A DNA stretch of 30,940 nt from UBA6197 sp047638075 (GCF_047638075.1 NZ_JBLJBV010000022.1:1-30940); one strand, 5' to 3'; positions 7,117 through 15,980 are shown, counted from the stretch's first letter. The notes: generated from the letters alone by a model not told the origin. Numbers and translations are program-made.

Positions 7117-7895
7117 GGTCTAAGAAATTTCGCACCGGTCTGAGGCACGAACTGACCCGCCCCCTGCCCCGCCGGGGCCTCCAATGCGGCGCGCAGATCT
7201 GCCACGGCGTCAACCAGCGTTCCAAGCGACACTTTGCGCGTGTTCATTTCGGCCTTGGCCGAGACGACCGAGACGATATGCGGTTCGCCACTGCGCATCG
7301 CGAATACGGGTGCGCCGGACGAGCCGAAATCAACCGCACAGGAAAGCAGCAGCACCCCGGCTTCGCGGTTGAGCACCTCGCAGACCTCTTGCAGGCTGGG
7401 CGCTTCGGCGCGGTCATGGGCGTATGAGACAACGCCAACGGTTTCGCCCAGACGCAGGGTCGTATCGACAATGAAGGGCTGGATTGAGGGCAGGCGGATT
7501 GGCTGGTCCAGTTCCACCAGGGCAAGATCCCAGGCCACCCGGCTTACCTTATCGCGGCCCTCATAGCGGTAATCGGGGTGTGCCAGTGCCCGGCGCGCGC
7601 CCCGGTAAGCCATGGCACGACCGTTGCGCCACCCCGCCAGAAAGCGGATCTGTGCGGCGTCGATCATCTGGCCACTATCGCGCGCAAACAGGCAGTGCGC
7701 CGCCGTCAGGACCAGGTTCGGCGCTATCAGCGATGCGGTGCAAAAACTGTTACCGCCCAGATCCAGCCGCCCGACACCTTCCCAGCCGCGGCTTTCGTCG
7801 CCGGTGGTCAGGCTTTGGAGGGCTGCATCCTTGGCCAGGACGGGGGCCGTGGCCAGTGCGGCAAGCGCGGTAAGGATAAGGGCAAGGCGGCGCAT
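7113..7895 (-). CDS. Secreted trypsin-like serine protease (first of tandem pair)
   Basis: This is a paralogue of the protease encoded just downstream. The 260-residue product has a signal peptide (about 1-21, cleavage near VLA-KD) and the triad H67 (LTAAHC), D123 (AWDLALVEL) and S193 (DFGSSGAPVF), in almost the same register as its partner. It also ends GAKFLRP. The start at 7895 is chosen over an ATG 15 nt upstream because GGAGA lies just before it and the signal peptide then begins MRR. It lies 52 bp after the glcF stop on the same strand, so read-through from glcDEF is possible, but a functional link is not apparent. Confidence 0.85.
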   Translation of the reverse strand: MRRLALILTALAALATAPVLAKDAALQSLTTGDESRGWEGVGRLDLGGNSFCTASLIAPNLVLTAAHCLFARDSGQMIDAAQIRFLAGWRNGRAMAYRGARRALAHPDYRYEGRDKVSRVAWDLALVELDQPIRLPSIQPFIVDTTLRLGETVGVVSYAHDRAEAPSLQEVCEVLNREAGVLLLSCAVDFGSSGAPVFAMRSGEPHIVSVVSAKAEMNTRKVSLGTLVDAVADLRAALEAPAGQGAGQFVPQTGAKFLRP

Positions 7896-7947
7896 TGTTT
7901 CTCCGGCCATCGGTATCCGTCAAAGTTAGGCGTCGGGTGGGGCGAGA

Positions 7948-9228
7948 TTATGGCAATGCGGGCGGTTTCGGGCCACCCAGAGCCCAATCCAGCAATTCGA
8001 CCGTATGCACCACCGGCACCCCGGTTCCCGACCCGATCTGCATCATGCAACCAATGTTTCCGGCGGCGATGACCTGAGGCGTTTTGGCCTCAAGCGTGGC
8101 GACCTTGCGGCGCTTCAATTCAGCCGCAATCTTGGGCTGAAGCAGGTTGTAGGTGCCGGCCGAGCCGCAGCATAAATGCGCATCAGCAGGTTCGACCACC
8201 TCAAAGCCCACCCGCTGCAACAGCGCCTTGGGCGCGCTCTTGATCTGCTGGCCGTGCTGTAGTGAACAGGCGGCGTGGTAGGCGACGCGCAGCCCCTTGG
8301 GTGCGCCCTCCGGCAGGCCAAGCCGCGCAAGCAGTTCGGAAATATCGCAGGCCAGTGCGGCCACTTCGGCGGCGTCGGCGGCTAATGGGCTATCCTGGAA
8401 CATATGCCCATAGTCCTTGACCGTGGTGCCGCAGCCCGAGGTATTGATCACTACCGCATCAAGGCCGGCGGGTTTTTCCGCCATCCAGGCGCGGATGTTG
8501 GCCGCTGCCTGTGCATGGCTTTCGCCGGTCTTGCCCATGTGAAGGGTCAACGCGCCACAGCACCCCATGCCGCGCGCCACGACCACCTCGCATCCCAGAC
8601 GGCGCAACAGGCGGATCGTGGCATCGTTGATATCGGTGTTCAGCGCCTTTTGCGCGCAGCCGGTCAGCAGCGCCACGCGCATCCGGCGCGGGCCGGTGGC
8701 CGCAAACACCTGGGGCGTATCATTGGGGCTGATGGCGGGGATCTGCCTTGGAGCCATCGCCACCATCGCGCGCAGCCGCGCATCGGGCAGGAACCGCGCA
8801 AAGGGCCGCACCATCCGGGTGCCCATGAGCGCCAGCCGGAACCGCCCCGGATAGGGAAGCACTCGTGCCAGAAGCCAGCGCAACGCACGGTCTTTCAGCG
8901 GGCGTTTATACGTCTTTTCAATATGTTCGCGCGCATGATCCACCAGATGCATGTAATGCACCCCCGACGGGCAGGTGGTCATGCAGGCCAGACAACTTAG
9001 GCAGCGGTCGATATGTTTGACGGTTTTTTCGTCTGCGGGCCGGTCCTGTTCCAGCATCTCCTTGATCAGATAGATACGGCCACGGGGGCTATCCAGCTCA
9101 TCCCCCAACAGCTGATAGGTCGGGCAGGTTGCGGTGCAAAAGCCGCAATGCACACAGGCGCGAAGGATTTGATTTGCGCGCGCGATGCGGGGATCGGCAA
9201 GTTGATGTTCAGTGAAATTTGTCTGCAT
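7948..9228 (-). CDS. glcF: Glycolate oxidase iron-sulfur subunit GlcF
   Basis: GlcF is the electron-transfer subunit of the membrane-associated glycolate oxidase (GlcDEF), which turns glycolate into glyoxylate. The 426-residue product has two 4Fe-4S motifs (C25, C28, C31, C35 and C76, C79, C82, C86) and two CCG domains (MGCCGALTLHMG and LCCGSAGTYNLLQP). A longer in-frame extension into glcE is rejected: the ATG at 9228 overlaps the glcE stop as TGATG and gives the family N-terminus MQTNFTEHQLADP. It is the last gene of glcDEF. Confidence 0.95.
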   Translation of the reverse strand: MQTNFTEHQLADPRIARANQILRACVHCGFCTATCPTYQLLGDELDSPRGRIYLIKEMLEQDRPADEKTVKHIDRCLSCLACMTTCPSGVHYMHLVDHAREHIEKTYKRPLKDRALRWLLARVLPYPGRFRLALMGTRMVRPFARFLPDARLRAMVAMAPRQIPAISPNDTPQVFAATGPRRMRVALLTGCAQKALNTDINDATIRLLRRLGCEVVVARGMGCCGALTLHMGKTGESHAQAAANIRAWMAEKPAGLDAVVINTSGCGTTVKDYGHMFQDSPLAADAAEVAALACDISELLARLGLPEGAPKGLRVAYHAACSLQHGQQIKSAPKALLQRVGFEVVEPADAHLCCGSAGTYNLLQPKIAAELKRRKVATLEAKTPQVIAAGNIGCMMQIGSGTGVPVVHTVELLDWALGGPKPPALP

Positions 9229-10310
9229 CAGCCCATCCTTCCGGGGTTGAATATGCCGCGCGGGTCGAACCGGGCGCGCAGGCCCCTTGCCAATGCAGCC
9301 AGCGGTGCGGGTTCGGGATGAAACACCCCGGCTCCAGACCCGCGCATCAAGGTTGCATGCCCGCCAAAAGGGGCAGCCTGCGTGCGCGCATCCACCCCTT
9401 CTGCGGTCAAAGCCCAGACCAGCCCACCGCCCCAATCCAGCACCACCGGGCAGCCTAACCGCGCCACCAGCCCCGGCGCATCAGACGGCTTTACCGAAAA
9501 GCGCCACAGATTGCCCGGCCGCCCCTTAAACGGCGCAACCTCGCCCAGATCGTGCCAAAGCGTAGCCCCGCCCTCGCGTTCAATTCGGATGGCGCCAAAA
9601 CGGCCCAGAGTTTCGGCCAGCCGCCCGGCGCGATAGGCAACCGAGTCCGCCAGCCCCTCGACCCGTATCAGCGCCCCCTCCCCCGGAAGCCAACCCGCCC
9701 CGGTCACGTCATAAGGCGAGCCAAGCGCCACCGCCAGGGCCGCCACCGCGTCACCCGCCGTCAGATCAGGCAGAACCAGCGTCGCATGGGTGTAGGCGGC
9801 GGGCAGCAGTTTGAAACTGACCTCGCTCAATACACCCAACGTGCCCCAGGACCCGGCCAGTAGTTTGACCAGATCATAGCCAGTGACATTTTTCATCACC
9901 CGTCCGCCGTTCTTGACCGAAGCCCCCGTGCCGTCAACAAACCGCACGCCAATCAGACTGTCGCGGCACGCCCCGGCCTGCACCCGGCGCGGCCCCGATA
10001 CATTGGCCGCCACCACACCGCCAATCGTGCTTTCACCCTTGGCCCCCAGCACCGGCCCCCAGCGGACCGGCTCAAACGGCAGGCGCTGCCCCTCGGCGGC
10101 CAATAGGGCCTCTACTTCGCGCAGCGGCGTTCCCGCACCGACAACCAGCGTCAGCGCCGCCGGCTCGTATAACGACACGCCCCTTATCGCGACCTCCAGC
10201 TGCCTGCCCACCCCCGCGCCCACCGGCCGGGTGCCACCGCCGACAATCTGCAACGGCTCTGTGGCGTCGCGGACAGCCTCGGCCAACTGGCGTTCACTCT
10301 CAACTTTCAT
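9228..10310 (-). CDS. glcE: Glycolate oxidase FAD-binding subunit GlcE
   Basis: GlcE is the shorter FAD-binding (PCMH-fold) subunit of glycolate oxidase. The 360-residue product carries the nucleotide-binding stretch LQIVGGGTRPVG (near 20-31), the segment GESTIGGVVAANVSGPRRV and the KNVTGYDLVKLLAGSWGTLG motif typical of the fold, and ends with the FDPRGIFNPGRM signature. The start at 10310 is chosen because it gives the usual N-terminus MKVESERQLAEAV; an upstream in-frame ATG at 10334 is possible, and the ribosome site (CAGGT) is weak. It lies 61 bp after glcD and overlaps glcF by one base. Confidence 0.93.
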   Translation of the reverse strand: MKVESERQLAEAVRDATEPLQIVGGGTRPVGAGVGRQLEVAIRGVSLYEPAALTLVVGAGTPLREVEALLAAEGQRLPFEPVRWGPVLGAKGESTIGGVVAANVSGPRRVQAGACRDSLIGVRFVDGTGASVKNGGRVMKNVTGYDLVKLLAGSWGTLGVLSEVSFKLLPAAYTHATLVLPDLTAGDAVAALAVALGSPYDVTGAGWLPGEGALIRVEGLADSVAYRAGRLAETLGRFGAIRIEREGGATLWHDLGEVAPFKGRPGNLWRFSVKPSDAPGLVARLGCPVVLDWGGGLVWALTAEGVDARTQAAPFGGHATLMRGSGAGVFHPEPAPLAALARGLRARFDPRGIFNPGRMG

Positions 10311-10371
10311 GCAGACCTGCTTTCGGTTTGGCATCGACGATCCGGCAAGACGCAAACAGCCCAAGACGCGT

Positions 10372-11805
10372 TCATCCGGCCCGCCGGGCGGCACTTACCG
10401 CAAGCGGAAATACCTTGGCAGGGTTCAGCAACCACCTGGGGTCGAACACGTCCTTGACGCGCATCTGTGCCTCCAGATCCGGTGGGGCAAACTGCACCGC
10501 CATCAGGTCGCGCTTTTCAATCCCGACACCATGTTCACCGGTCAGACAGCCGCCCACCTCGACGCATAGTTTCAAAATGTCGGCCCCCAGCGCCTCGCAT
10601 CGGGCCAGATCGCCGGGCAGGTTCGCATCATAAAGGATCAGCGGATGCATATTGCCGTCACCCGCGTGAAATACATTGGCCACGTCCAGACCCGCCTTGG
10701 CCGACATCTCGCCAATGCGCCGCAGCACCTCGGGCAGCGCCGAAACCGGGATGGTGCCATCAAGGCACATATAATCGTTGATTTGCCCCATCGCGCCGAA
10801 CGCGGATTTGCGCCCCAGCCAGATCCGACGCGCCTCATCCTCGGTTGCCGCTTCGCGAAACTCGACAGGCGCGTGGCGTGCCGCGATCTGCCGGATCAGG
10901 CCCAACTGCTCATCAATCTCGGCCTCGGCGCCCTCAACCTCGACAATCAGCAACGCCTCGCAATCGGGGTAGCCAGCATGGGCAAAATCCTCGGTCGCGC
11001 GGATACAGGGGCGGTCCATGAACTCTATCGCCACCGGCAACACGCCTGCACGGATGATGTCAGCCACGCAGGCACCCGCCACCTCGCTGCTGTCAAAGGC
11101 AATCAGGACCGGGCGCGCCCCCTCGGGCCGGGCCAGTATCCGCAAGGTGGCCTCGGTCACAACGCCAAGCTGCCCTTCGGACCCGCAGATCACCCCCAGC
11201 AAATCCAGCCCCGGCGCATCCAGATACCCTCCGCCGATCTCCAACACCTCGCCCGCCATGGTAACCAGCGTGACGCCTAAAAGGTTATTGGTCGTCACCC
11301 CGTATTTCAGGCAATGCGCACCGCCCGAATTCATCGCGATATTTCCAGAAATCGCACAGGCCAACTGGCTGGATGGATCCGGCGCATAGAAAAATCCGTC
11401 TGCCTCGACCGCATCCGTCACCGAAAGATTGGTGCGCCCGGCCTCAACCCGGATAAACCGATTGGGATAATCCACCTCCAGCACCGCGTTCATACGCGCC
11501 AGCCCCAACACCACCGCATCTTCTGACGGCATCGAGCCACCGGCAAGGCTGGTCCCCGCCCCGCGCGGCACCACCGGCACGCCCTCCTTATGGCAGATCC
11601 GCAGGGCAGCCGCCACTTCGCCAGTGTTACGCGGCAAGACCACCGCAAGCGGCTGGCAGCGATAGGCCGAAAGCGCATCACATTCGTAAACGCGCGTCTC
11701 GGCGGCATCGTCGATGACCCTGTCATCGGGCAACACGGCCCGCAAGCGCGCGACGATCTGCGCCTTACGCGCGAGGATCGCCGGATTGGGAGGGGGCATC
11801 TGCAT
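10372..11805 (-). CDS. glcD: Glycolate oxidase catalytic subunit GlcD
   Basis: GlcD is the FAD-linked catalytic subunit that oxidises glycolate. The 477-residue product has the PCMH FAD domain (PRGAGTSLAGG, residues 80-90; the ISGNIAMNSGGAHCLKYG block) and the FAD-oxidase C-terminal domain with HAGDGNMHP (from H380) and GEHGVGIEKR. The end, FDPRWLLNPAKVFP, is conserved in the family. GGAG lies 5 nt before the ATG. A TATAAT promoter sits just upstream. It is first in glcD-glcE-glcF. No GlcC-type regulator is adjacent; the divergent gene is apt. Confidence 0.96.
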   Translation of the reverse strand: MQMPPPNPAILARKAQIVARLRAVLPDDRVIDDAAETRVYECDALSAYRCQPLAVVLPRNTGEVAAALRICHKEGVPVVPRGAGTSLAGGSMPSEDAVVLGLARMNAVLEVDYPNRFIRVEAGRTNLSVTDAVEADGFFYAPDPSSQLACAISGNIAMNSGGAHCLKYGVTTNNLLGVTLVTMAGEVLEIGGGYLDAPGLDLLGVICGSEGQLGVVTEATLRILARPEGARPVLIAFDSSEVAGACVADIIRAGVLPVAIEFMDRPCIRATEDFAHAGYPDCEALLIVEVEGAEAEIDEQLGLIRQIAARHAPVEFREAATEDEARRIWLGRKSAFGAMGQINDYMCLDGTIPVSALPEVLRRIGEMSAKAGLDVANVFHAGDGNMHPLILYDANLPGDLARCEALGADILKLCVEVGGCLTGEHGVGIEKRDLMAVQFAPPDLEAQMRVKDVFDPRWLLNPAKVFPLAVSAARRAG

Positions 11806-11818
11806 AAAAACTCCGTGG

Positions 11819-11847
11819 TTGGCGAAAATTATATCCGCTTACGATAA
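11819..11847 (+). promoter_or_regulatory. Candidate apt promoter
   Basis: TTGGCG (11819-11824) and CGATAA (11842-11847) are spaced by 17 bp. The match is modest. It overlaps the divergent glcD promoter, leaving a leader of about 70 nt before apt. Confidence 0.35.
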
Positions 11848-11855
11848 AAAGCCAA
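11828..11855 (-). promoter_or_regulatory. glcDEF promoter
   Basis: On the minus strand TTGGCT (11855-11850) and a perfect TATAAT (11833-11828) are spaced by 16 bp. The predicted start near 11821 leaves a very short leader before the glcD ribosome site. Confidence 0.65.
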
Positions 11856-11925
11856 CGGCCTTCCCTACTTGCCGTCCTCGGCAACCCGGTGCTACGCAGA
11901 TCCGCACAATCATTAGGGCCGACCC

Positions 11926-12459
11926 ATGCACAAAACAGTCCGCGATTATATTCGCACCATCGTTGATTTCCCCCACCCAGGGATCCTGTTTCGCGATGTG
12001 ACGACACTTTTCGCTGATCCGCGTGGCTTTCGCATGGCGATTGACCAGCTTTTGCACCCCTACGCCGGGGCGCATATCGACAAGGTCGTCGGGCTTGAGG
12101 CGCGCGGCTTTATCCTGGGGGGCGCCATCGCGCACCAACTGACCAAGGGGTTTGTTCCGATCCGAAAGCAAGGCAAGTTGCCGGGCCAGACGATCAGCCA
12201 ATCCTATACGCTGGAATACGGCGAGGCGATCATGGAGATCCACGAAGACGCCCTGAAACCGGGTGAACGGGTGCTGATCGTCGACGATCTTCTGGCCACC
12301 GGCGGCACCTGCGAGGCCGCGATCACGCTGGCCAGTCGTCTGGGGGCCGAGGTTGTCGGTTGTGCTTTCATCATTGACCTTCCCGAACTTGGCGGCCGCA
12401 AACGGTTGAAAGACCTTGGCATGAACGTCCATGCACTATGCGAGTTTGAGGGCGCCTGA
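11926..12459 (+). CDS. apt: Adenine phosphoribosyltransferase
   Basis: This enzyme salvages adenine, making AMP from adenine and PRPP in the cytoplasm. The 177-residue product has the type I phosphoribosyltransferase PRPP loop VLIVDDLLATGGT (residues 116-128), the FPHPGILFRDVTTL N-terminal signature and the GLEARGFILGG segment. Length and motifs match Apt throughout. An AGGG sequence lies upstream of the ATG. It is divergent from glcD and followed by a strong terminator shared with the convergent FAD oxidase gene. Confidence 0.96.
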   Translation: MHKTVRDYIRTIVDFPHPGILFRDVTTLFADPRGFRMAIDQLLHPYAGAHIDKVVGLEARGFILGGAIAHQLTKGFVPIRKQGKLPGQTISQSYTLEYGEAIMEIHEDALKPGERVLIVDDLLATGGTCEAAITLASRLGAEVVGCAFIIDLPELGGRKRLKDLGMNVHALCEFEGA

Positions 12460-12594
12460 TTGCCCACTCTTTTGCCGCGTGATCTAAAAATACGCGTCAC
12501 CCTGGCGCCGGTAAGCATTTGGAAACCCGAATCCCCCTAAACGTTCCCTTGCCTGATGGTTCGGCTGCTTGCAAACACGTGAACCAAAAGCGCG

Positions 12595-12634
12595 GCGCCC
12601 TGCCCGGTGTCCCCCGGCAGGGCGCACATCTTTT
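12595..12634. terminator. Bidirectional terminator between apt and the FAD oxidase gene
   Basis: The arms GCGCCCTGCC (12595-12604) and GGCAGGGCGC (12616-12625) form a 10-bp stem with an 11-nt loop. TCTTTT follows on the plus strand, and a CTTTT lies beyond the stem on the minus strand, so it could serve both convergent genes. Confidence 0.75.
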
Positions 12635-12657
12635 CCGTCACCGCTTACCCGTGCGTC

Positions 12658-14067
12658 TCAGACGTAGCGCAGCACCGCGCCGGGGTTCATGATCCCCGCC
12701 GGGTCCAGTGCCGCCTTGATCGCGCGCATCGCGGCCAGCTTACCGGGGTCACCGAACTGCTCAAGATCGTCGACCTTCAGCCGTCCAATGCCGTGTTCAG
12801 CCGAAACCGAGCCCCCGAATTCGTCCACGACACCGTGCACCGTGGCCTTCACGGCCGCACGCAACGCGTCATCGCCGCGCCCCTGACCCGGCACAGGAAA
12901 CACATTGTAATGAAGATTTCCATCACCAACATGGCCAAAGCAATTGACCCGAAAAGATCCCAGCGCCGCTACCGCGGCACTCGCCGCCGCGATAAACTCT
13001 GGTAGCTTCGCCAGCGGCACTGAAATGTCATGGCTTGAGACAGCACCAATCCGGCGGTTGGCAATCGGAAGGCTCTCGCGCACAGCCCAGAATGCGGCGC
13101 GCTGTAGCTCATTCTGGGCGATCACCGCATCATGGGCCAATCCAGATGACAACCCCGCGTCAAACAGATCCGCCAAGGCCACTTCAGGATCCATCGCCGC
13201 AGGAACACCTATCTCAATCAACACTGCCCAGTCGGGCCGCGGCTCAAATGGCTGGCGCAGGTCCGGCAAAACTTCCTCCAGAAACGCCAGACCCTGCCCT
13301 GAAATCAATTCGAACGCCGAAATGCAACCCGCCATCCGTGCCTCGGCAAGTGCCAACAAGGACAGGGCAGCCGCCGGGTCCCGAATCGTCATCATCACCG
13401 TGCCTACCCGTGCAGGCGGCTCAAACATGCGCAAACTGGCTGCGGTAATTACCCCCAAACTGCCTTCCGATCCGATCAGCAGGTTGCGTAGATCATAGCC
13501 GGTATTGTCTTTGCGTAACCGCTTCAGCCCGCGCAAAATGGTGCCATCGCCCAAAACAGCCTCAACCCCCAGACAAAGATCGCGCGTACTGCCATAGCGC
13601 AGCACATTTACCCCACCCGCATTGGTGGCCAGACACCCGCCAATACGCGCCGATCCCTGGCTCGCCAGTCCAAGAGGAAACATCCGCCCCACACTGCCCG
13701 CCGCCATCTGCACATCTGCCAGTATTGCCCCGGCCTCAACCACCATCACATTCCCCACCGGGTCCAGCGCCCGCACTGCCGTCATCCGCTCCAGCGATAA
13801 CACCAGCGGCACCGCCCCCGGCCAGACCTGACCCCCCACCAACCCGGTGCCACCGCCGTAAGGCACGACCCCTACGCGCGCGGCCGCCGCTGTGCGGATC
13901 ACGCCAGCAACCTCATCCACCGTTTCGGGCAGCGCCACCAACGCGGCACCTCCGTGGTAGCGCCCGCGCGGCTCTTCCAGATAGCGCGCTTCGGCGGCGC
14001 GCAAACGCAATCCCGGCACTGATCGCACCAAGGTTGCGGCAAATTCCGTATCCGCCGGGTTCAACAT
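12658..14067 (-). CDS. FAD-linked 2-hydroxyacid dehydrogenase (D-lactate / D-2-hydroxyglutarate type)
   Basis: This is a cytoplasmic or membrane-associated flavoenzyme of the FAD-oxidase_C family. The 469-residue product has the PCMH FAD domain (VVPYGGGTGLVGG near residues 67-79; IGGCLATNAGGVNVLRYG; the NTGYDLRNLLIGSEG stretch) and the C-terminal domain with GHVGDGNLHYNV (metal and substrate site, H379) and SAEHGIGRLK. The pattern fits D-2-hydroxyglutarate or D-lactate dehydrogenases; the substrate cannot be settled by eye. It is a distant paralogue of GlcD but stands alone. It follows the acetyltransferase gene on the same strand after a hairpin and converges on apt. The ribosome site is weak (CGGAAAA). 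Confidence 0.85.
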   Translation of the reverse strand: MLNPADTEFAATLVRSVPGLRLRAAEARYLEEPRGRYHGGAALVALPETVDEVAGVIRTAAAARVGVVPYGGGTGLVGGQVWPGAVPLVLSLERMTAVRALDPVGNVMVVEAGAILADVQMAAGSVGRMFPLGLASQGSARIGGCLATNAGGVNVLRYGSTRDLCLGVEAVLGDGTILRGLKRLRKDNTGYDLRNLLIGSEGSLGVITAASLRMFEPPARVGTVMMTIRDPAAALSLLALAEARMAGCISAFELISGQGLAFLEEVLPDLRQPFEPRPDWAVLIEIGVPAAMDPEVALADLFDAGLSSGLAHDAVIAQNELQRAAFWAVRESLPIANRRIGAVSSHDISVPLAKLPEFIAAASAAVAALGSFRVNCFGHVGDGNLHYNVFPVPGQGRGDDALRAAVKATVHGVVDEFGGSVSAEHGIGRLKVDDLEQFGDPGKLAAMRAIKAALDPAGIMNPGAVLRYV

Positions 14068-14079
14068 GACATTTTCCGT

Positions 14080-14112
14080 CTTTTGTTTGGTCCAAATACT
14101 CTGCGGGGGTCC
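14080..14112 (-). repeat. Intergenic GAGTATTT/CCAAA motif, copy 2
   Basis: On the minus strand this reads CCCCGCAGAGTATTTGG followed by CCAAACAAAAG. It matches the 6251-6283 copy and lies in the transcribed direction after the acetyltransferase gene. Confidence 0.55.
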
Positions 14113-14131
14113 GGGGGTGCAAAACCCCCGG
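14111..14131 (-). terminator. Hairpin after the acetyltransferase gene
   Basis: In the minus sense CCGGGGG and CCCCCGG form a 7-bp stem with a 7-nt loop (TTTTGCA), immediately after the stop at 14134. It lacks a T run but leads directly into motif copy 2, so the two together may mark the end of the cta train. Confidence 0.5.
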
Positions 14132-14133
14132 CG

Positions 14134-14718
14134 TCAACCGATGTCGGTCCGCCCCCGCCTGTCGCCACGCAGATTGGCGTAAAGCACATGATTGCGCCAG
14201 CGCCCGTTTATCTGAAGATAGCTTTGCGCCACCCCCTCATACTTGAAACCGGATTTTTCCAGCACCCCGCGCGAGGCGGCATTTTCGGGCAGACAAGCGG
14301 CCTCGACGCGGCTCAGCTCCAGCACGGAAAACGCATGATGCACGACCGCGCGGATCGCCTCTCGCATATACCCCTGGCGCGCATAGCTTTCGCCCACCCA
14401 ATACCCCAGTGTTCCTGCCTGGGCAGGGCCCCGGCGGATATTGTCCAAGGTGATCGCCCCCAGAAGGGCCTCATCAGCCCGGCGAAAGATGAACAGCGGC
14501 AGCGCGGTGCCTCCGGCGCTGGCCCGTGCGGCCCAATAGACCCGGTTGGCAAACGATTTGCGGCTAAGGTGTTCGGGCGACCAGCTTGGCTCCCATGGGG
14601 TCAGGAACGCGCGGCTTTCCACCCGTAGCGTCGACCATGGCCGAAAATCCGAATGGACCGGCAACCGAAGCGTCATCCGCTCGGTCTCAAGCCGCAGCTT
14701 GCGCCGGCGCGTCAACAT
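14134..14718 (-). CDS. GNAT N-acetyltransferase, RimJ/RimL type
   Basis: This is a probable acetyl-CoA-dependent N-acetyltransferase of the RimJ/RimL group, which acts on protein N-termini. The 194-residue product shows LETERMTLRLPVHSDF at the N-terminus, the GYWVGESYARQGYMREAIRA acetyl-CoA loop and strand, and the ENAASRGVLEKSGFKYEG end motif. The true target is unknown. The ATG at 14718 overlaps the M16 peptidase stop as TGATG; a GTG one codon upstream is also possible. It is last in the long minus-strand train that starts at ctaC. Confidence 0.9.
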   Translation of the reverse strand: MLTRRRKLRLETERMTLRLPVHSDFRPWSTLRVESRAFLTPWEPSWSPEHLSRKSFANRVYWAARASAGGTALPLFIFRRADEALLGAITLDNIRRGPAQAGTLGYWVGESYARQGYMREAIRAVVHHAFSVLELSRVEAACLPENAASRGVLEKSGFKYEGVAQSYLQINGRWRNHVLYANLRGDRRGRTDIG

Positions 14719-15980
14719 CACGCGGCAAGCCCTTCGCGCAGCCGTTCCAGCGCGGGCGCGCCTGCGACCGGGCCATATAGCGCCAATGCGGATTTGCCCC
14801 CGCCAATCAACCGCCCGGCATAGTCACGCACCATTCCTGTGCTGACGGCCTCGATCTTGGCTGTCATTTCGGTCAGATCGGGCACGCGGCCATAGATCGC
14901 CAGATTGCGCGCCATACGTTCAGCACGGCCCGAAGGGCTTTCCAGCCCCATCAGCATCCCGGCCTTCATCTGGGTGCGCGCACGGGCAACCTCAGTTTCC
15001 GACATGTCATCGGCTGCGCGTTTCAGCTCATCTATCGTCAGACCGCAAAGCGCGCCAATCTCGGCTTGCGAGGTGCCAGCATAGACGGTGAACATCCCCG
15101 TATCTTCATTGGCCCCCGCCTGCGCAAAGATCGAATAGCACAATCCCCGCTCTTCGCGGATCTTCTGGAACAGACGCGATGACATACCCCCGCCCATGGC
15201 CGTGGAATAAATCTGCGCGGTGTAAAGATCGGGGTCAAGAAACCCTGGCCCCTCCAATGCCAGCGCAAAATGCACCTGTTCAAGGTCTTTGACCTCGCGC
15301 CGTTCGGACCCGATCCAGCGGGCCTTTTGCAGTGGCGATTGGGTCACCGGCGCCAGATGGCCAAACGCCAGTTCGGCCTGACGCACAATCGCCTCATGGT
15401 CCACGGCACCGGCCGCCGACACGATCATCTGGTTTGGTCCGTAATGTTCAGCCACGAACCCCGCCAGATCATCACGGCCAAAGGCAGACACCCGTTCCGC
15501 GGGGCCCAGTATGGTGCGGCCAATTGCCTGATCGGGGTAGGCCGCCTCTTGCAGCCAGTCAAAGATGATATCGTCCGGTGTATCCAGCGCCTGCCCGATC
15601 TCTTGCAAGATCACATGGCGTTCGACCTCGATCTCGCGCGCATCAAACACCGGGTTCAGAACGATATCCGAAATGACATCAAGCGCCAGCGGCACATCGG
15701 CTTGCAAGACACGGGCATAATAGGCCGTCATCTCGCGCGAGGTATAGGCGTTGATATAGCCGCCAACGTCCTCGATCTCCTCGGCAATCTGCAACGCGGT
15801 GCGCCGGGAGGTGCCCTTGAAGGCCATATGCTCCAGAAAATGTGCAATGCCGTTTTGCTCGGCCCGCTCGTGGCGGCCGCCCGCTGCGACCCACACCCCA
15901 ACCGAGGCCGAGGCCAGCCCCGGCATGTTTTCAGTCACGATCCGCAGCCCGTTGGGCAGGGTAGTCAGTTCAATCGTCAA
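14718..15980 (-). CDS. M16 family zinc peptidase (processing-peptidase-like)
   Basis: This is a soluble metalloprotease related to the mitochondrial processing peptidase beta subunit. The 420-residue product contains the inverted zinc motif HFLEH (residues 47-51) in GIAHFLEHMAFKGT, the following INAYTSREMTAYYARVL segment and the glycine-rich GGGMSSRLFQKIREERGL substrate-binding stretch. A single-subunit enzyme of about 45 kDa is typical of alphaproteobacteria. The natural substrate is unknown. The start is a TTG at 15980 that overlaps the thrC stop as TTGA; no nearer ATG keeps the conserved N-terminus MTIELTTLPNGL. Its placement after thrC is, to my recollection, common in this group. Confidence 0.93.
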   Translation of the reverse strand: MTIELTTLPNGLRIVTENMPGLASASVGVWVAAGGRHERAEQNGIAHFLEHMAFKGTSRRTALQIAEEIEDVGGYINAYTSREMTAYYARVLQADVPLALDVISDIVLNPVFDAREIEVERHVILQEIGQALDTPDDIIFDWLQEAAYPDQAIGRTILGPAERVSAFGRDDLAGFVAEHYGPNQMIVSAAGAVDHEAIVRQAELAFGHLAPVTQSPLQKARWIGSERREVKDLEQVHFALALEGPGFLDPDLYTAQIYSTAMGGGMSSRLFQKIREERGLCYSIFAQAGANEDTGMFTVYAGTSQAEIGALCGLTIDELKRAADDMSETEVARARTQMKAGMLMGLESPSGRAERMARNLAIYGRVPDLTEMTAKIEAVSTGMVRDYAGRLIGGGKSALALYGPVAGAPALERLREGLAA

